DNA of 45,297 nt from Granulosicoccus sp. Its GTDB lineage: Bacteria; Pseudomonadota; Gammaproteobacteria; Granulosicoccales; Granulosicoccaceae. The stretch spans positions 121,667-166,963 of the forward strand of contig JAHDGK010000004.1 of the NCBI GenBank assembly GCA_020627685.1, in the 5' to 3' direction. Made by a program: the position numbers and the translations under genes. The notes beneath the pieces were generated by a model, which searched no databases, was not told the DNA's origin, and saw only the letters and a program-made list of their open reading frames with translations. Positions 24,479 through 34,119 of this stretch are shown here, one piece after another (the stretch's first letter is position 1; every line of letters begins with the position of its first letter).

Positions 24479-26848
24479 GTGACCCAGTACATCCAGTGGT
24501 TCAAAGAACTTGGAATGGACGACGTTCCGGTTGTAGGTGGAAAAAACGCGTCATTAGGCGAGATGATCGCCAATCTATCCAACGCAGGCATCGCGGTCCC
24601 GGACGGTTTCGCAACCACAGCCGACGCATTTAGAGAGCACTTACAGGTTAGTGGCCTCGATAAACGCATCAATGAAGCCTTGGACTCTCTTGACACTGAC
24701 GATATGGATGCCCTGGCAAGCACAGGCTCCATGATACGTCAGTGGGTCGAAGAAACACCGTTACCTACAGGCCTAGTTGAAGCAGTCTCTGAGGCCTGGA
24801 ACATCATCAGTGACGGAGCCGGTGGAGAGGTTTCCGTGGCGGTCAGATCCTCTGCAACGGCCGAAGATTTACCCGAAGCCTCATTCGCCGGGCAACAGGA
24901 GACGTTTCTGAACGTCAGAACTCTGGACGATGTGCTCCTACGAATCAAAGAAGTGTTCGCCTCTCTCTATAATGATCGTGCAATTTCTTACCGGGTTCAT
25001 CAGGGCTTCGCACACGCCGATGTTGCGCTCTCTGCCGGTATCCAACGCATGGTACGAAGTGATATCGGCGCCAGCGGCGTCATGTTTTCAATCGATACCG
25101 AATCCGGCTTCTCTGATGCTGTATTCATAACATCGTCTTGGGGACTCGGTGAATGCGTTGTGCAGGGTTCAGTGAATCCTGATGAGTTTTACGTGCATAA
25201 GCCAACTCTGGAATCCGGTAAGCCCGCTATTTTAAAACGTAGCCGCGGAGCTAAGAAAATCAAAATGGTGTACGGCGAGACAACCGCTGTAGACACTATC
25301 GACGTCGATGAAGCTGATCAGTTGCGTTTTTCTCTGAACGATGCCGACGTGCAACACCTTGCTCGAATGGCTGTGACCATTGAAAAACATTACGGTCGCC
25401 CAATGGATATTGAATGGGGCAAAGACGGCAATGACGGCGAGCTCTACATACTCCAAGCACGTCCTGAGACCGTAGAGTCGCGAGCCAGTAAAAATGTTAT
25501 CACGCGATATCAACTGGATGCGCACAAAGCGCCTGTGCTCGCCAGCGGTCGAAGCATTGGCCAACGAATTGGCGCTGGAGTTGTTCGTATCGTAAAAAGC
25601 CTCGATGAGATCGGCAGTGTTCAGCAAGGTGATGTTCTTGTCACCGATATGACCGACCCGGATTGGGAGCCGGTCATGAAACGCGCAGCTGCCATCGTGA
25701 CCAATCGTGGAGGTCGTACCTGTCATGCGGCTATCATTGCACGCGAATTGGGTGTACCGGCCGTTGTCGGTTGTAACGATGCAACCACAGCATTAACAGA
25801 TGGCAGCCACGTGACAGTCAGTTGTGCAGAAGGTGATACCGGCTACATCTACGAAGGCAACATCGCGTTTGACATTGCAGAAACTCAGCTTGACGGGCTC
25901 CCCGAACTCCCCTTTAAGTTGACAATGAATGTCGGCAATCCAGAGCGTGCATTCGGCTTCAGCCAGTTACCGCACAATGGTATTGGACTAGCCCGCCTCG
26001 AATTCATTATCAGCAACACTATTGGTATTCATCCCAAGGCTCTGCTTAACCATGATTCCATGCCGCCAGACGTGCAGGCGCAGATTAAAGAACGGATGGC
26101 AGGCTATTCCGATCCGCAAAGTTTTTATGTCGCGAAGATCGTAGAGGGTGTATCAACATTGGCAGCAGCGTTTGCACCGCATCCGGTTATCGTTCGGCTG
26201 TCTGACTTTAAGTCAAACGAGTACGCAAACATGATCGGTGGGGATTTATTCGAGCCCAACGAAGAAAACCCTATGATCGGTTTTCGCGGAGCCTCCCGTT
26301 ATCTGTCTTCCTCTTTCGAGGATTGTTTCGAAATGGAGTGCCGTGCACTAAAGCACGTCCGGGAAGTCATGGGCCTTAGCAATGTAGAATTAATGGTGCC
26401 GTTTGTCCGTACCCTTGATGAAGCTGATCAGGTGCTGGCGCTAATGGAACAACACGGTTTGAAACGCGGCCAGCATGATTTACGCATTGTCATGATGTGT
26501 GAAGTACCCAGTAACGCGATTCTGGCAGACGAATTTTTAGAAAAATTTGATGGTTTTTCTATCGGCTCTAATGATTTAACCCAGTTGACCCTGGGGCTAG
26601 ACAGAGACTCCGGCCTTGTGGCGCATTTATTTGATGAGCGGGACCCGGCTGTGAAAAAGATGCTAGGGATGGCCATTGCCGCTGCCCGCAAACAGAACAA
26701 GTATGTCGGCATTTGCGGTCAGGGACCGTCCGATCACCCTGACCTGGCTCGTTGGCTGATGGAACAAGGAATCTCAAGCCTATCGCTGAATCCAGACACG
26801 ATCGTGGAAACCTGGCAGTTCCTGGCCAGTGAACAGCAACAGGAGTAG
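24479..26848 (+). CDS. ppsA: phosphoenolpyruvate synthase
   Basis: This 789-residue enzyme converts pyruvate and ATP to PEP, AMP and phosphate for gluconeogenesis. The N-terminal nucleotide-binding domain includes [12 protein letters not shown] and [20 protein letters not shown]. The swivelling domain has [20 protein letters not shown], with catalytic H416 and, two residues earlier, T414, the site targeted by PpsR in characterised homologues. The C-terminal PEP/pyruvate barrel shows [30 protein letters not shown] and [12 protein letters not shown]. The start is GTG, supported by TAAGGAG 5-6 bases upstream. Confidence 0.97.
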   Translation: MTQYIQWFKELGMDDVPVVGGKNASLGEMIANLSNAGIAVPDGFATTADAFREHLQVSGLDKRINEALDSLDTDDMDALASTGSMIRQWVEETPLPTGLVEAVSEAWNIISDGAGGEVSVAVRSSATAEDLPEASFAGQQETFLNVRTLDDVLLRIKEVFASLYNDRAISYRVHQGFAHADVALSAGIQRMVRSDIGASGVMFSIDTESGFSDAVFITSSWGLGECVVQGSVNPDEFYVHKPTLESGKPAILKRSRGAKKIKMVYGETTAVDTIDVDEADQLRFSLNDADVQHLARMAVTIEKHYGRPMDIEWGKDGNDGELYILQARPETVESRASKNVITRYQLDAHKAPVLASGRSIGQRIGAGVVRIVKSLDEIGSVQQGDVLVTDMTDPDWEPVMKRAAAIVTNRGGRTCHAAIIARELGVPAVVGCNDATTALTDGSHVTVSCAEGDTGYIYEGNIAFDIAETQLDGLPELPFKLTMNVGNPERAFGFSQLPHNGIGLARLEFIISNTIGIHPKALLNHDSMPPDVQAQIKERMAGYSDPQSFYVAKIVEGVSTLAAAFAPHPVIVRLSDFKSNEYANMIGGDLFEPNEENPMIGFRGASRYLSSSFEDCFEMECRALKHVREVMGLSNVELMVPFVRTLDEADQVLALMEQHGLKRGQHDLRIVMMCEVPSNAILADEFLEKFDGFSIGSNDLTQLTLGLDRDSGLVAHLFDERDPAVKKMLGMAIAAARKQNKYVGICGQGPSDHPDLARWLMEQGISSLSLNPDTIVETWQFLASEQQQE

Positions 26849-26867
26849 TGATACCATCGGTCGGTAA

Positions 26868-27278
26868 ATGAACATACCTACCGACAATCCTGATTCGCCC
26901 GCAAACAACTCAGACGCGAGTGCTGAGCATGGTGGTGCCAACGATATGGCATCCCCATCGACAGGCTCGTCAAACCATAGCAACCCGCCGGTAGATTTAA
27001 CACCAGTATTCACGGATATGGGCGCAAGCGAGCAGGAGCAACGACGACTGGCGCTTCGTTCAATGCTCGCAGCCACAGAGGCTCGCCAACAACAGGGCAA
27101 ACGATCGCGTAATCAGACTCTGGCTGCCGGGCTTCGGGTTGGTGTCAGAGCTGGCGAGCACGCCGGATCACACGGCATCATTCTCGATGCAGACTATATT
27201 CACAGCCGCGTTCTGATCGATCTCGACGATAGCGCTGCTGCGGTTTGGGTAAATTTCAACCTGGTATCCGCGCTGTAA
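26868..27278 (+). CDS. hypothetical protein with an SH3/KOW-like C-terminus
   Basis: This 136-residue protein belongs to no family I recognise. The N-terminal 45 residues are rich in Asn, Ser, Pro and Asp and look disordered. A short charged helix follows (EQEQRRLALRSMLAATEARQ). The C-terminal 50 residues (RVGVRAGEHAGSHGIILDA, then SRVLIDLDDSAAAVWVNF) read like a small beta-barrel of SH3 or KOW type. There is no signal peptide or membrane segment. It begins 20 bases after ppsA and ends 43 bases before the HTTM-DCC gene, so it is probably in their transcript. Confidence 0.7.
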   Translation: MNIPTDNPDSPANNSDASAEHGGANDMASPSTGSSNHSNPPVDLTPVFTDMGASEQEQRRLALRSMLAATEARQQQGKRSRNQTLAAGLRVGVRAGEHAGSHGIILDADYIHSRVLIDLDDSAAAVWVNFNLVSAL

Positions 27279-27321
27279 CCATGCCTGAATATCTCCACAC
27301 CTCAGAGAACAGTTCCATCTG

Positions 27322-29145
27322 ATGAAGTCATTGGCCGTGCGTGTGTTCGGTCTAGATCTTAGATCTATCGCACTATTTCGTATGTTGCTAGGCAGCTTGA
27401 TCCTGTTCGATCTGTTCCTGCGCAGCTTCGATATGAACCTGTTCTATACCGATGATGGTGTGCTGGCGAGAAAATATTTACTGGATCTCAACAGCAAGTG
27501 GTACTGGTCACTGCATAGCGCCGGAGGCGAACTTTGGTGGCAAATCATCCTGTTTACGTTTGCCGCTATTGCAGCTATTGCGCTGATATTCGGATATCGA
27601 AGTAAGCTAGCTGCGTTTGTCTCCTTTGTTTTACTAGCCTCTCTTTTAAATAGAAATGGCTTGATACTTCAAGGCGGCGATCAACTGCTCGTTATCATGT
27701 GTTTCTGGAGCCTGTTTTTACCACTAGGTGCCAGGTACTCTGTAGATGCGGCATTAACACCCGAGTATCAAACAAACCCGAACGCACACCCTGACAATTC
27801 TGCGCAACCGTATTTTTCAGTTGCGACCATCGCCATCGTTTTCCAAGTGCTGTACTTGTATATTTTTACGGCCATTATGAAAACAGGCGACGCCTGGATG
27901 GTCCGCTTTGACGCGGCCTACTACGCCGTGAGTTTGCAACAATTTGCAACCCCAATAGGTCAATGGATTAGCCAGTTCCCTGAATTTTTAAAGTTTGCTA
28001 CTCGCTACGTTATTGTTGTTGAGTATGTCGCGCCGCTACTCGTGTTATGCCCGTTTTTCTGGCCTTGGTTACGATTTACAGGACTACTGTTGCTGGCATC
28101 ATTGCATGCAGCCTTTCTTGCCATGCTTCACATTGGCTTGTTCCCGCTGATTGATTTTATGGCCCTAAGTTTGTTGTTACCGGCAGCCACCTGGCGTGCA
28201 CTTTCCTATAGCGAAAAAGCCAAAAAAAGAAAACAGCGAATCGATGCTATTCGTCTTTATTACGACGAGGACTGCGGATTTTGCTTAAAAATGTGCCTCC
28301 TGCTGCGGCTTTTTTTACTCACTAGCGAAGTAAAAATTTTGCCCGCACAGCAGCACCCGGACATCTACCCCATTATGGAAGCAAACAACTCCTGGGTAGT
28401 GACAGACGCTGAGAACAAAACCTATATTCACTGGCACGCGATGGTGTTCCTGTTTTCGGTTCGATGGCCGTTTAAGGTTTTGTCATGGATCATGGCTTTT
28501 CCGCCATTACTTGCTCTTGGAAATCGAGTATATGGCTGGGTAGCCATTAACCGGGGTGCTATGGGCACGTTTTCCAGCCGCTGGTTTGGGTATCGCAGCG
28601 TTTCTGTCCGGCCTACGCTACTCGGCTCCGCCATCGCCGCGTTTATGTTTTATGTTGTCACGAGCTACAACGTGTATACGCTGCCACAGGTGAAGCAGGC
28701 AGTACCAGATCATGTTTTGGCTGTAGCAAAAACGGCTCGACTGGATCAACGCTGGGATATGTTTGCGCCCTACCCGTTAACCATCTCCATTTATTTGCAG
28801 GTGCCGGGAAAACTACGTGATGGCAGTAGCGTTAATTTATACCCGTTGACATCCCCTGAGGAAGATTGGGTCGCCCCCACTCGCTTTACAACCTTGTACG
28901 AAAACTACCGATGGCGTAAGTATGTTGATCGGGTCAATTCACATAAGAATAATGCTGTGCGCAAAGCGTACGGCAATCATCTGTGCAAAACCTGGAATGA
29001 ACCGCCTATCGCCATCCATTCTCAGCTAGCGACCTTTGAGTTTTATATCGTGAAGCACAGAACCAACACACAGGGAAAACCCAAAGAGATATCACGCCAC
29101 AAAGTATGGCGACATTGGTGTTTTCCCGAATTCGCTAACCCTTAG
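27322..29145 (+). CDS. HTTM membrane protein fused to a DCC thiol-disulfide oxidoreductase domain
   Basis: This 607-residue protein has an HTTM-type domain (about 1-295; vitamin K gamma-carboxylase-like superfamily) with about seven membrane helices. It is recognised by GLDLRSIALFRMLLGSLILF, the GGDQLLVIMCFWSLFLPLGA stretch and FTAIMKTGDAWM. Residues about 308-430 form a DCC/DUF393 thioredoxin-like domain starting RLYYDEDCGFCLKMC, with C318 and C321 as the redox pair. A further helix (about 436-455) and a soluble 150-residue C-terminus follow. Bacterial HTTM proteins have no settled function. Fusion to a redox domain suggests quinone- or thiol-linked chemistry at the membrane (inference). Both parts match families known to occur next to each other or fused. 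Confidence 0.88.
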   Translation: MKSLAVRVFGLDLRSIALFRMLLGSLILFDLFLRSFDMNLFYTDDGVLARKYLLDLNSKWYWSLHSAGGELWWQIILFTFAAIAAIALIFGYRSKLAAFVSFVLLASLLNRNGLILQGGDQLLVIMCFWSLFLPLGARYSVDAALTPEYQTNPNAHPDNSAQPYFSVATIAIVFQVLYLYIFTAIMKTGDAWMVRFDAAYYAVSLQQFATPIGQWISQFPEFLKFATRYVIVVEYVAPLLVLCPFFWPWLRFTGLLLLASLHAAFLAMLHIGLFPLIDFMALSLLLPAATWRALSYSEKAKKRKQRIDAIRLYYDEDCGFCLKMCLLLRLFLLTSEVKILPAQQHPDIYPIMEANNSWVVTDAENKTYIHWHAMVFLFSVRWPFKVLSWIMAFPPLLALGNRVYGWVAINRGAMGTFSSRWFGYRSVSVRPTLLGSAIAAFMFYVVTSYNVYTLPQVKQAVPDHVLAVAKTARLDQRWDMFAPYPLTISIYLQVPGKLRDGSSVNLYPLTSPEEDWVAPTRFTTLYENYRWRKYVDRVNSHKNNAVRKAYGNHLCKTWNEPPIAIHSQLATFEFYIVKHRTNTQGKPKEISRHKVWRHWCFPEFANP

Positions 29146-29173
29146 CGCACTGTTTACCGCGTTCTGGAAAACA

Positions 29174-29665
29174 CTAACTGACCATGTAAGTGGCGTTGCC
29201 CGTTGCGATAAGCGTACCTTCGTCATTGTTTAGATTCATGCGACAAACCGCAACGCGTTTGCCTAGCTTGATGACAGTGGACTCTGCGATGAAATGTTTT
29301 CCAATACCTTGCCGCAGATAGTCAACCCGTAAATCTATAGTTGCCAGGTGGGAGAACCTTTGCATAACCTCGTAACTGCTCTCACTGGCATGAGACTGCG
29401 CTATCTCCATCATAACGGCCAATCCACCAGCCACATCCAGTACCGATGAAATAACACCGCCGTGCAAGCGTCCATAAAGAAAATGCCCCACCATCTCCGG
29501 GCGCATATCAAATTTAATGAGTACCGGTTGCGGTTCTAAACGTTCAATTTTGAAACCAAGAAACTCATTGAATGAGATTTTATGTTCAAACAACGTGGTG
29601 ATCGCATCTATGAGGCGTTGCTGTTCTTCTTGTGAACGCGGCGTTGCTGATGGCAACTTAGACAT
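29174..29665 (-). CDS. PaaI/hotdog-fold thioesterase coupled to the RND permease
   Basis: The protein is 163 residues from the ATG at 29665; the frame is open for 17 more codons, but that extension would run deeper into the permease gene. The hotdog domain shows FNEFLGFKIERLEPQPVLIK, then HFLYGRLHGGVISSVLDVAG, the PaaI/YbgC-type active-site helix with HGG, and ATIDLRVDYLRQGIGKHFIA. It should hydrolyse acyl-CoA or a similar thioester in the cytoplasm. The start overlaps the RND permease stop by 8 bases (29658-29665), so translation is coupled. This is an unusual third partner for an efflux pair. Confidence 0.86.
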   Translation of the reverse strand: MSKLPSATPRSQEEQQRLIDAITTLFEHKISFNEFLGFKIERLEPQPVLIKFDMRPEMVGHFLYGRLHGGVISSVLDVAGGLAVMMEIAQSHASESSYEVMQRFSHLATIDLRVDYLRQGIGKHFIAESTVIKLGKRVAVCRMNLNNDEGTLIATGNATYMVS

Positions 29666-32600
29666 GACGCGTTTCTCCGCGTTGGATAAGCCAGGAACGA
29701 AGCCGCCTGAACACACTACGTATATCCTCTAATACGAGGTAGTTCACTGGGATAAGTACTAAGGTAACGGCCGTTGCAAACAGAATACCGTACCCCAAGG
29801 ATACAGCCATTGGAATTAAGAACTGTGCCTGAGTACTGGTTTCAAAGATCAGTGGCAGCAATCCGAAAAAGGTTGTCAGCGATGTCAGGATAACTGCGCG
29901 GAAGCGCGCCACTCCTGAGTTTCTTACAGCGTCGATGAGCGGTACGCCTTGTTTCCTTTGACGATTAACCCAGTCTACCAACACTAAAGAATCGTTGACC
30001 ACGACACCGCACAGAGCCAGCATACCCATATAACTCATGAGGCTTAGGGACATCCCCATGACCATGTGCCCTAACACACCTCCGACAACTCCAAACGGTA
30101 TAACAACCATAACCAGCAACGGCTGGACATAACTTTTAAACGGTATTGCCAACAAGGTGTAAATCAATAACAACACGAACAGCAAACCCACGCGCAAACT
30201 GGCAAAGGATTCGCGCTGCTCTTTGGCTTCACCTTCCAGAGAGACACGAATATCAGGGTATTGCAGTTCGAGTTCTGAGGCGAGGCTACTGAGTGCCTCT
30301 TTGATTCCTTCTACATTCGCTGTCGATTTATCCACCTCAGCCTGAACATTCACCGTACGTTTTCGATCGACACGACGTATCTGCGAATACCCTCGCCCGA
30401 TATCCAAAACCGCAACACTGGATAGAGGAACGGTCTCACCGCCGGGAATACGAATACTAAGTCTCTCCAATTGAACCAGTGATGCTCTTTCTTCTTTCGG
30501 ATACCGCACAATCACTTTCACTTCATCGCGGTTGCGTTGAATGCTTTGAACCTCAGTACCCAAGTAGGCGGTACGCACTTGATTGGCTATATCTGCCAGA
30601 GTTAATCCAAGCTGGCGCCCAGCAGGCATCAAACTCAGTTGAATCTCCTCTTTGCCGCCTTCAAACGTATCTGTGATTTCACTAACACCCGGATAGGTGC
30701 TTAACTGCTGTTTGATCGCGCCGGCAACCTCTGTCATTTGATCAAATTCAAAACCGGATATCTCAACATCGATAGGACTTCCGCCGCGCCCGATTTCAGC
30801 TCGATAACTAAGCTTCACGGCCCCCGGAATATTACCCACCTGTCGTCGCCACTCTGACACCAACTCGCGACTGCTGATTTGCAGCGTACGTTCCTCCGGC
30901 GGGGTTATCTCAAACATCACCCGCCCCAGATGACTGGCCTTGCTACCACCACCGGCACTACCGGCCGTAGCCAAAATAGATTCGATAACACTTTCGTTAG
31001 TCACCGGATCTAAATGCTTCGCTTGTAGCTGTTGTACAACACCACTAATAGTATCGATATGTTTTTGGGTCACCTCGAACGGCGTACCCGCTGGCATTTC
31101 GAGCGTGACTCTGGCTGTCTCACTTTGCACACGCGGAAAGAAGATAAACCGTATGTGCCCGGCTGATACCAAACTAAAGATGATGATTGCGCCGCCTACG
31201 AACAAAGACAGCACCAGATATCGATTGCGAAGCGCTGCAGCCAACATGGGTTGGTATACATTTTCAACAAACCGTTCGAAGGCATCCGCTATTGCATGTT
31301 GCCCACGGGCAAACACATTCGGTTTTTTCTCCGAGTGAAAATTTAAATGACTCATGTGCGAAGGTAGAACGAACTTTGACTCAACTATTGAGAAGAGCAG
31401 CACCGGAATAACAATGAGCGGAATCTGCGCAAAAAGCTGGCCTCTAGCACCTTCAATCATCAGAAGTGGAGCAAATGCTGCCATGGTGGTAAGCACGCCG
31501 AAGGTTACCGGCATGGCCACTTCCTGCGTCCCCTCAATGGCAGCCTGTACCGGATCCTTTTTACGGCGCATATGAGAGAAAATATTTTCCCCGGTCACGA
31601 TGGCATCATCGACAACAATACCGAGCACTAAAATAAAGGCGAACAAGCTCAGTAGATTCAGCGAAACGCCAAAAAATGGCATGAGGGCGATACCGCCAAG
31701 AATAGACACCGGTACACCCACAAACACCCAAACGGCAACCCAAAAACGCAGGAAGAGCGAGAGCAGCAGCACCACCAAAATTCCACCCTGCATTGCGCTA
31801 TTGGTTAGTGTGTCCAGTCTCGCTCTGACAGTACGCGACCAATCTCGCCAATAGCCAAGGGTGACTCCGTACGGCATGGTTGATTGTGCCGTTTCAAGGT
31901 ATTCCTTAACTTCATCCGCCACCGTAATGGCACTTTGCAATCCGGTCCGGTATACATCAATCTCGATACTCGTTTGTCCGTTAAATTGCTGATCGATGCG
32001 CGCTTCTTCGAAGCCATCGTTGATATTGGCAATGTCCGCTAAGGTCACACGGGTTCCGTCCGCACCAGATCGAACAATGATGTCGCCAAAGTCTTCTGCC
32101 GTGTATGCCTGACCACGCGTACGCAGTAAAACTTCTCCACTACCTGTCGTGATAGCCCCGGCCGCTAAATCTAATGAGCTGGCTTCAATTGCCTGCGCCA
32201 CACTGGCAAGGGTCAAACCATATCCTTCCAACGCCCGTTGTGATATTTCAATTCCAATTTCATAAGATCGTGCACCGGAGACTGAAACACTCGAGACATT
32301 GGGCAATGCTTCAAGATCGTCACGCACACGCGATGCAACAATACGCAATTCTTTTTCAGGCATAGCACCTGCAACCACCACGCTGATAACTTCGCGATTT
32401 GCGGTAGGTATGGTGATACGCGGAGTTCCAACTTCGGATGAGAACGTGGTAATGCCATCCACACGTTGTTTTATATCATCGAGAATTTTCTGAGGATCAT
32501 AACCACTGGATACCTGAACGAAGACGTTTCCAACGCCTTCATTGGCGGTCGAGGTCATGGTTTTAATGCCTTCGATATCCTGAATGGCTTCCTCAACCTT

Positions 32601-32801
32601 AATGGTGACCCCTTCCTCGACTTCTCCTGGCGATGCGCCACGAAACGGAATGCTCACGTTCACACTGTCCAGCTCAAAACTGGGAAAAACTTCCAATGGA
32701 ATTTTTGTGGTGAGCGTGGACAGGCCCCACATGATGATGAATACCATCAAGAGGTTTGCCGCCACAGAATTTCTGGCAAACCAGGCAATAAGGCCGTGCA
32801 T
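29658..32801 (-). CDS. RND efflux permease (AcrB/HAE1-like)
   Basis: This 1047-residue inner-membrane proton-driven pump has the usual length for the family, with two repeats of six membrane helices and large periplasmic loops. It opens MHGLIAWFARNSVAANLLMV. Helix 4 carries the proton-relay motif VLGIVVDDAIVTGENI with paired aspartates. The matching second-repeat segment is LALCGVVVNDSLVLVDWVNR. PFRGASPGEVEEGVTIKVEE is typical of the first porter domain. It follows the adaptor gene with a 1-base overlap (TAATG). No outer-membrane channel gene is nearby, so it probably uses a channel encoded elsewhere. Substrate unknown. Confidence 0.95.
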   Translation of the reverse strand: MHGLIAWFARNSVAANLLMVFIIMWGLSTLTTKIPLEVFPSFELDSVNVSIPFRGASPGEVEEGVTIKVEEAIQDIEGIKTMTSTANEGVGNVFVQVSSGYDPQKILDDIKQRVDGITTFSSEVGTPRITIPTANREVISVVVAGAMPEKELRIVASRVRDDLEALPNVSSVSVSGARSYEIGIEISQRALEGYGLTLASVAQAIEASSLDLAAGAITTGSGEVLLRTRGQAYTAEDFGDIIVRSGADGTRVTLADIANINDGFEEARIDQQFNGQTSIEIDVYRTGLQSAITVADEVKEYLETAQSTMPYGVTLGYWRDWSRTVRARLDTLTNSAMQGGILVVLLLSLFLRFWVAVWVFVGVPVSILGGIALMPFFGVSLNLLSLFAFILVLGIVVDDAIVTGENIFSHMRRKKDPVQAAIEGTQEVAMPVTFGVLTTMAAFAPLLMIEGARGQLFAQIPLIVIPVLLFSIVESKFVLPSHMSHLNFHSEKKPNVFARGQHAIADAFERFVENVYQPMLAAALRNRYLVLSLFVGGAIIIFSLVSAGHIRFIFFPRVQSETARVTLEMPAGTPFEVTQKHIDTISGVVQQLQAKHLDPVTNESVIESILATAGSAGGGSKASHLGRVMFEITPPEERTLQISSRELVSEWRRQVGNIPGAVKLSYRAEIGRGGSPIDVEISGFEFDQMTEVAGAIKQQLSTYPGVSEITDTFEGGKEEIQLSLMPAGRQLGLTLADIANQVRTAYLGTEVQSIQRNRDEVKVIVRYPKEERASLVQLERLSIRIPGGETVPLSSVAVLDIGRGYSQIRRVDRKRTVNVQAEVDKSTANVEGIKEALSSLASELELQYPDIRVSLEGEAKEQRESFASLRVGLLFVLLLIYTLLAIPFKSYVQPLLVMVVIPFGVVGGVLGHMVMGMSLSLMSYMGMLALCGVVVNDSLVLVDWVNRQRKQGVPLIDAVRNSGVARFRAVILTSLTTFFGLLPLIFETSTQAQFLIPMAVSLGYGILFATAVTLVLIPVNYLVLEDIRSVFRRLRSWLIQRGETRHV

Positions 32802-33973
32802 TAGTTCAGCCTCTGACGTTGCTTGCCATCATCGGATTGTTCACCCAGCACATTAACCGGTGTTCCATCAGCTACCGTGCTTAGCGGTGTGATGACAAGC
32901 ATGTCGCCCGGCGACAGCCCGTCACTGATGGCAGCTTGCTCATCATCTGACCAGGCCACCGTAACCGCTCGACGTTCAATAAGGTTCTGCTCATCCATAA
33001 CGAGCACTTCACGCTCTTCACGCAGCGCCGCACGCGGGATAACGAAAACGTCTTGTAAGGTCTCACCGGCAATACGGGCGTTGACATATTGCCCTACCCG
33101 AAGCGGCTGCTGCTTGCTGTCTTGTACGCTAACGTTATACGGATCCGCAACCTGCACAATGATATTCAGTTGCTGGGTAGCGGCATCAACACCTTCTACA
33201 CGTTCTAATTTCCCGATCCAACGTTGTGCTTGACCACCAACCGTTGCGCTCAATTCAACTTCTGCTCCGCCTGCCGTATCCAGATAGGTCAGCTGTCGAC
33301 TGCTTAAGGGTAAGCGAACATCGACCGTCTCAAGCGCGTGAATTTGCCCAATAGGATTACCTCGCGCTACAAATTGGCCAGGATCGACGGAACGTGCCGA
33401 GACAATGCCGTTATAAGGTGCGATAAGCTGTGTACGTTGCAAATCCAGATCTGCGCGCAGCACCTGGGCCTCGGCCGCATCTCTATTGGCTTTTGAGGCA
33501 GCCAGCTGCGGTTCTCTCAACGTTAACGCCGATGGAGTCCCGCGACGACCCAAAGACTTCCATTCCGCACGTGCTCTTTCCGCCAGCGCTTCCTGCTCCT
33601 CCAACTGGGCATCGGCCTGCGCCAGATTGGCCTGAGCCTGAGTAAGCGCTATTTCGTAATCTCGACGATCAATTTCCACCAGAACATCACCTTTGGCGAA
33701 CTGGCCGCCAACGACAAAAGCGTAACCCACCGCGGTTACCGCGCCCGCCACCTCTGGCACTAATGTATTCGTGACAGTGGGCTGAACCGTGCCCTGACTT
33801 CGTATCACTACCGGGTATTGCGATGGTTGCAACTCAGCCACCTCTACCAGTAAGGCCGATGTTTCCGGCGGGCGTGAAAAAGGCTCTGGTTTATTCGCTT
33901 TAATGACTCTTGCAGACGCCAGAGCCGCTACAATGACAACCACGGGCAAAACAATGCTTAATAAGCGTTTCAT
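32801..33973 (-). CDS. RND efflux periplasmic adaptor (membrane fusion protein)
   Basis: The protein is 390 residues from ATG 33973, chosen because it begins directly with the export signal (MKRLLSIVLPVVVIVAALAS). Upstream codons in frame add 30 non-signal residues. The mature part has a lipoyl-like half-motif (GAVTAVGYAFVVGGQFAKGD), a coiled-coil hairpin (TQAQANLAQADAQLEEQEAL to AEAQVLRADLDLQRTQL), the second lipoyl half (PYNGIVSARSVDPGQFVARG) and beta-barrel and membrane-proximal domains. It links the permease to an outer-membrane channel. The gene is divergent from ygiQ with about 146 bases between them, which presumably contain both promoters. Confidence 0.93.
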   Translation of the reverse strand: MKRLLSIVLPVVVIVAALASARVIKANKPEPFSRPPETSALLVEVAELQPSQYPVVIRSQGTVQPTVTNTLVPEVAGAVTAVGYAFVVGGQFAKGDVLVEIDRRDYEIALTQAQANLAQADAQLEEQEALAERARAEWKSLGRRGTPSALTLREPQLAASKANRDAAEAQVLRADLDLQRTQLIAPYNGIVSARSVDPGQFVARGNPIGQIHALETVDVRLPLSSRQLTYLDTAGGAEVELSATVGGQAQRWIGKLERVEGVDAATQQLNIIVQVADPYNVSVQDSKQQPLRVGQYVNARIAGETLQDVFVIPRAALREEREVLVMDEQNLIERRAVTVAWSDDEQAAISDGLSPGDMLVITPLSTVADGTPVNVLGEQSDDGKQRQRLN

Positions 33974-34119
33974 AGTGAAGCTGGCATTCTCATTAAAAAC
34001 GTTAAAACGAGCGTATAAACTGCACAATGGAATGTTGTACGGCGCACGTCCTGAACCGATCACACGGCCAATTTTTCCGCTAAACAGTTACCATAGACGA
34101 TTAGTCTGAGATCCATTTC

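Noticed and set aside
29666-29716. 17-residue extension of the thioesterase
   Set aside because: It would only increase overlap with the permease; the coupled ATG at 29665 is adequate.
33974-34063. 30-residue N-terminal extension of the RND adaptor
   Set aside because: It would place non-signal residues before a clear export signal that starts at the ATG at 33973.
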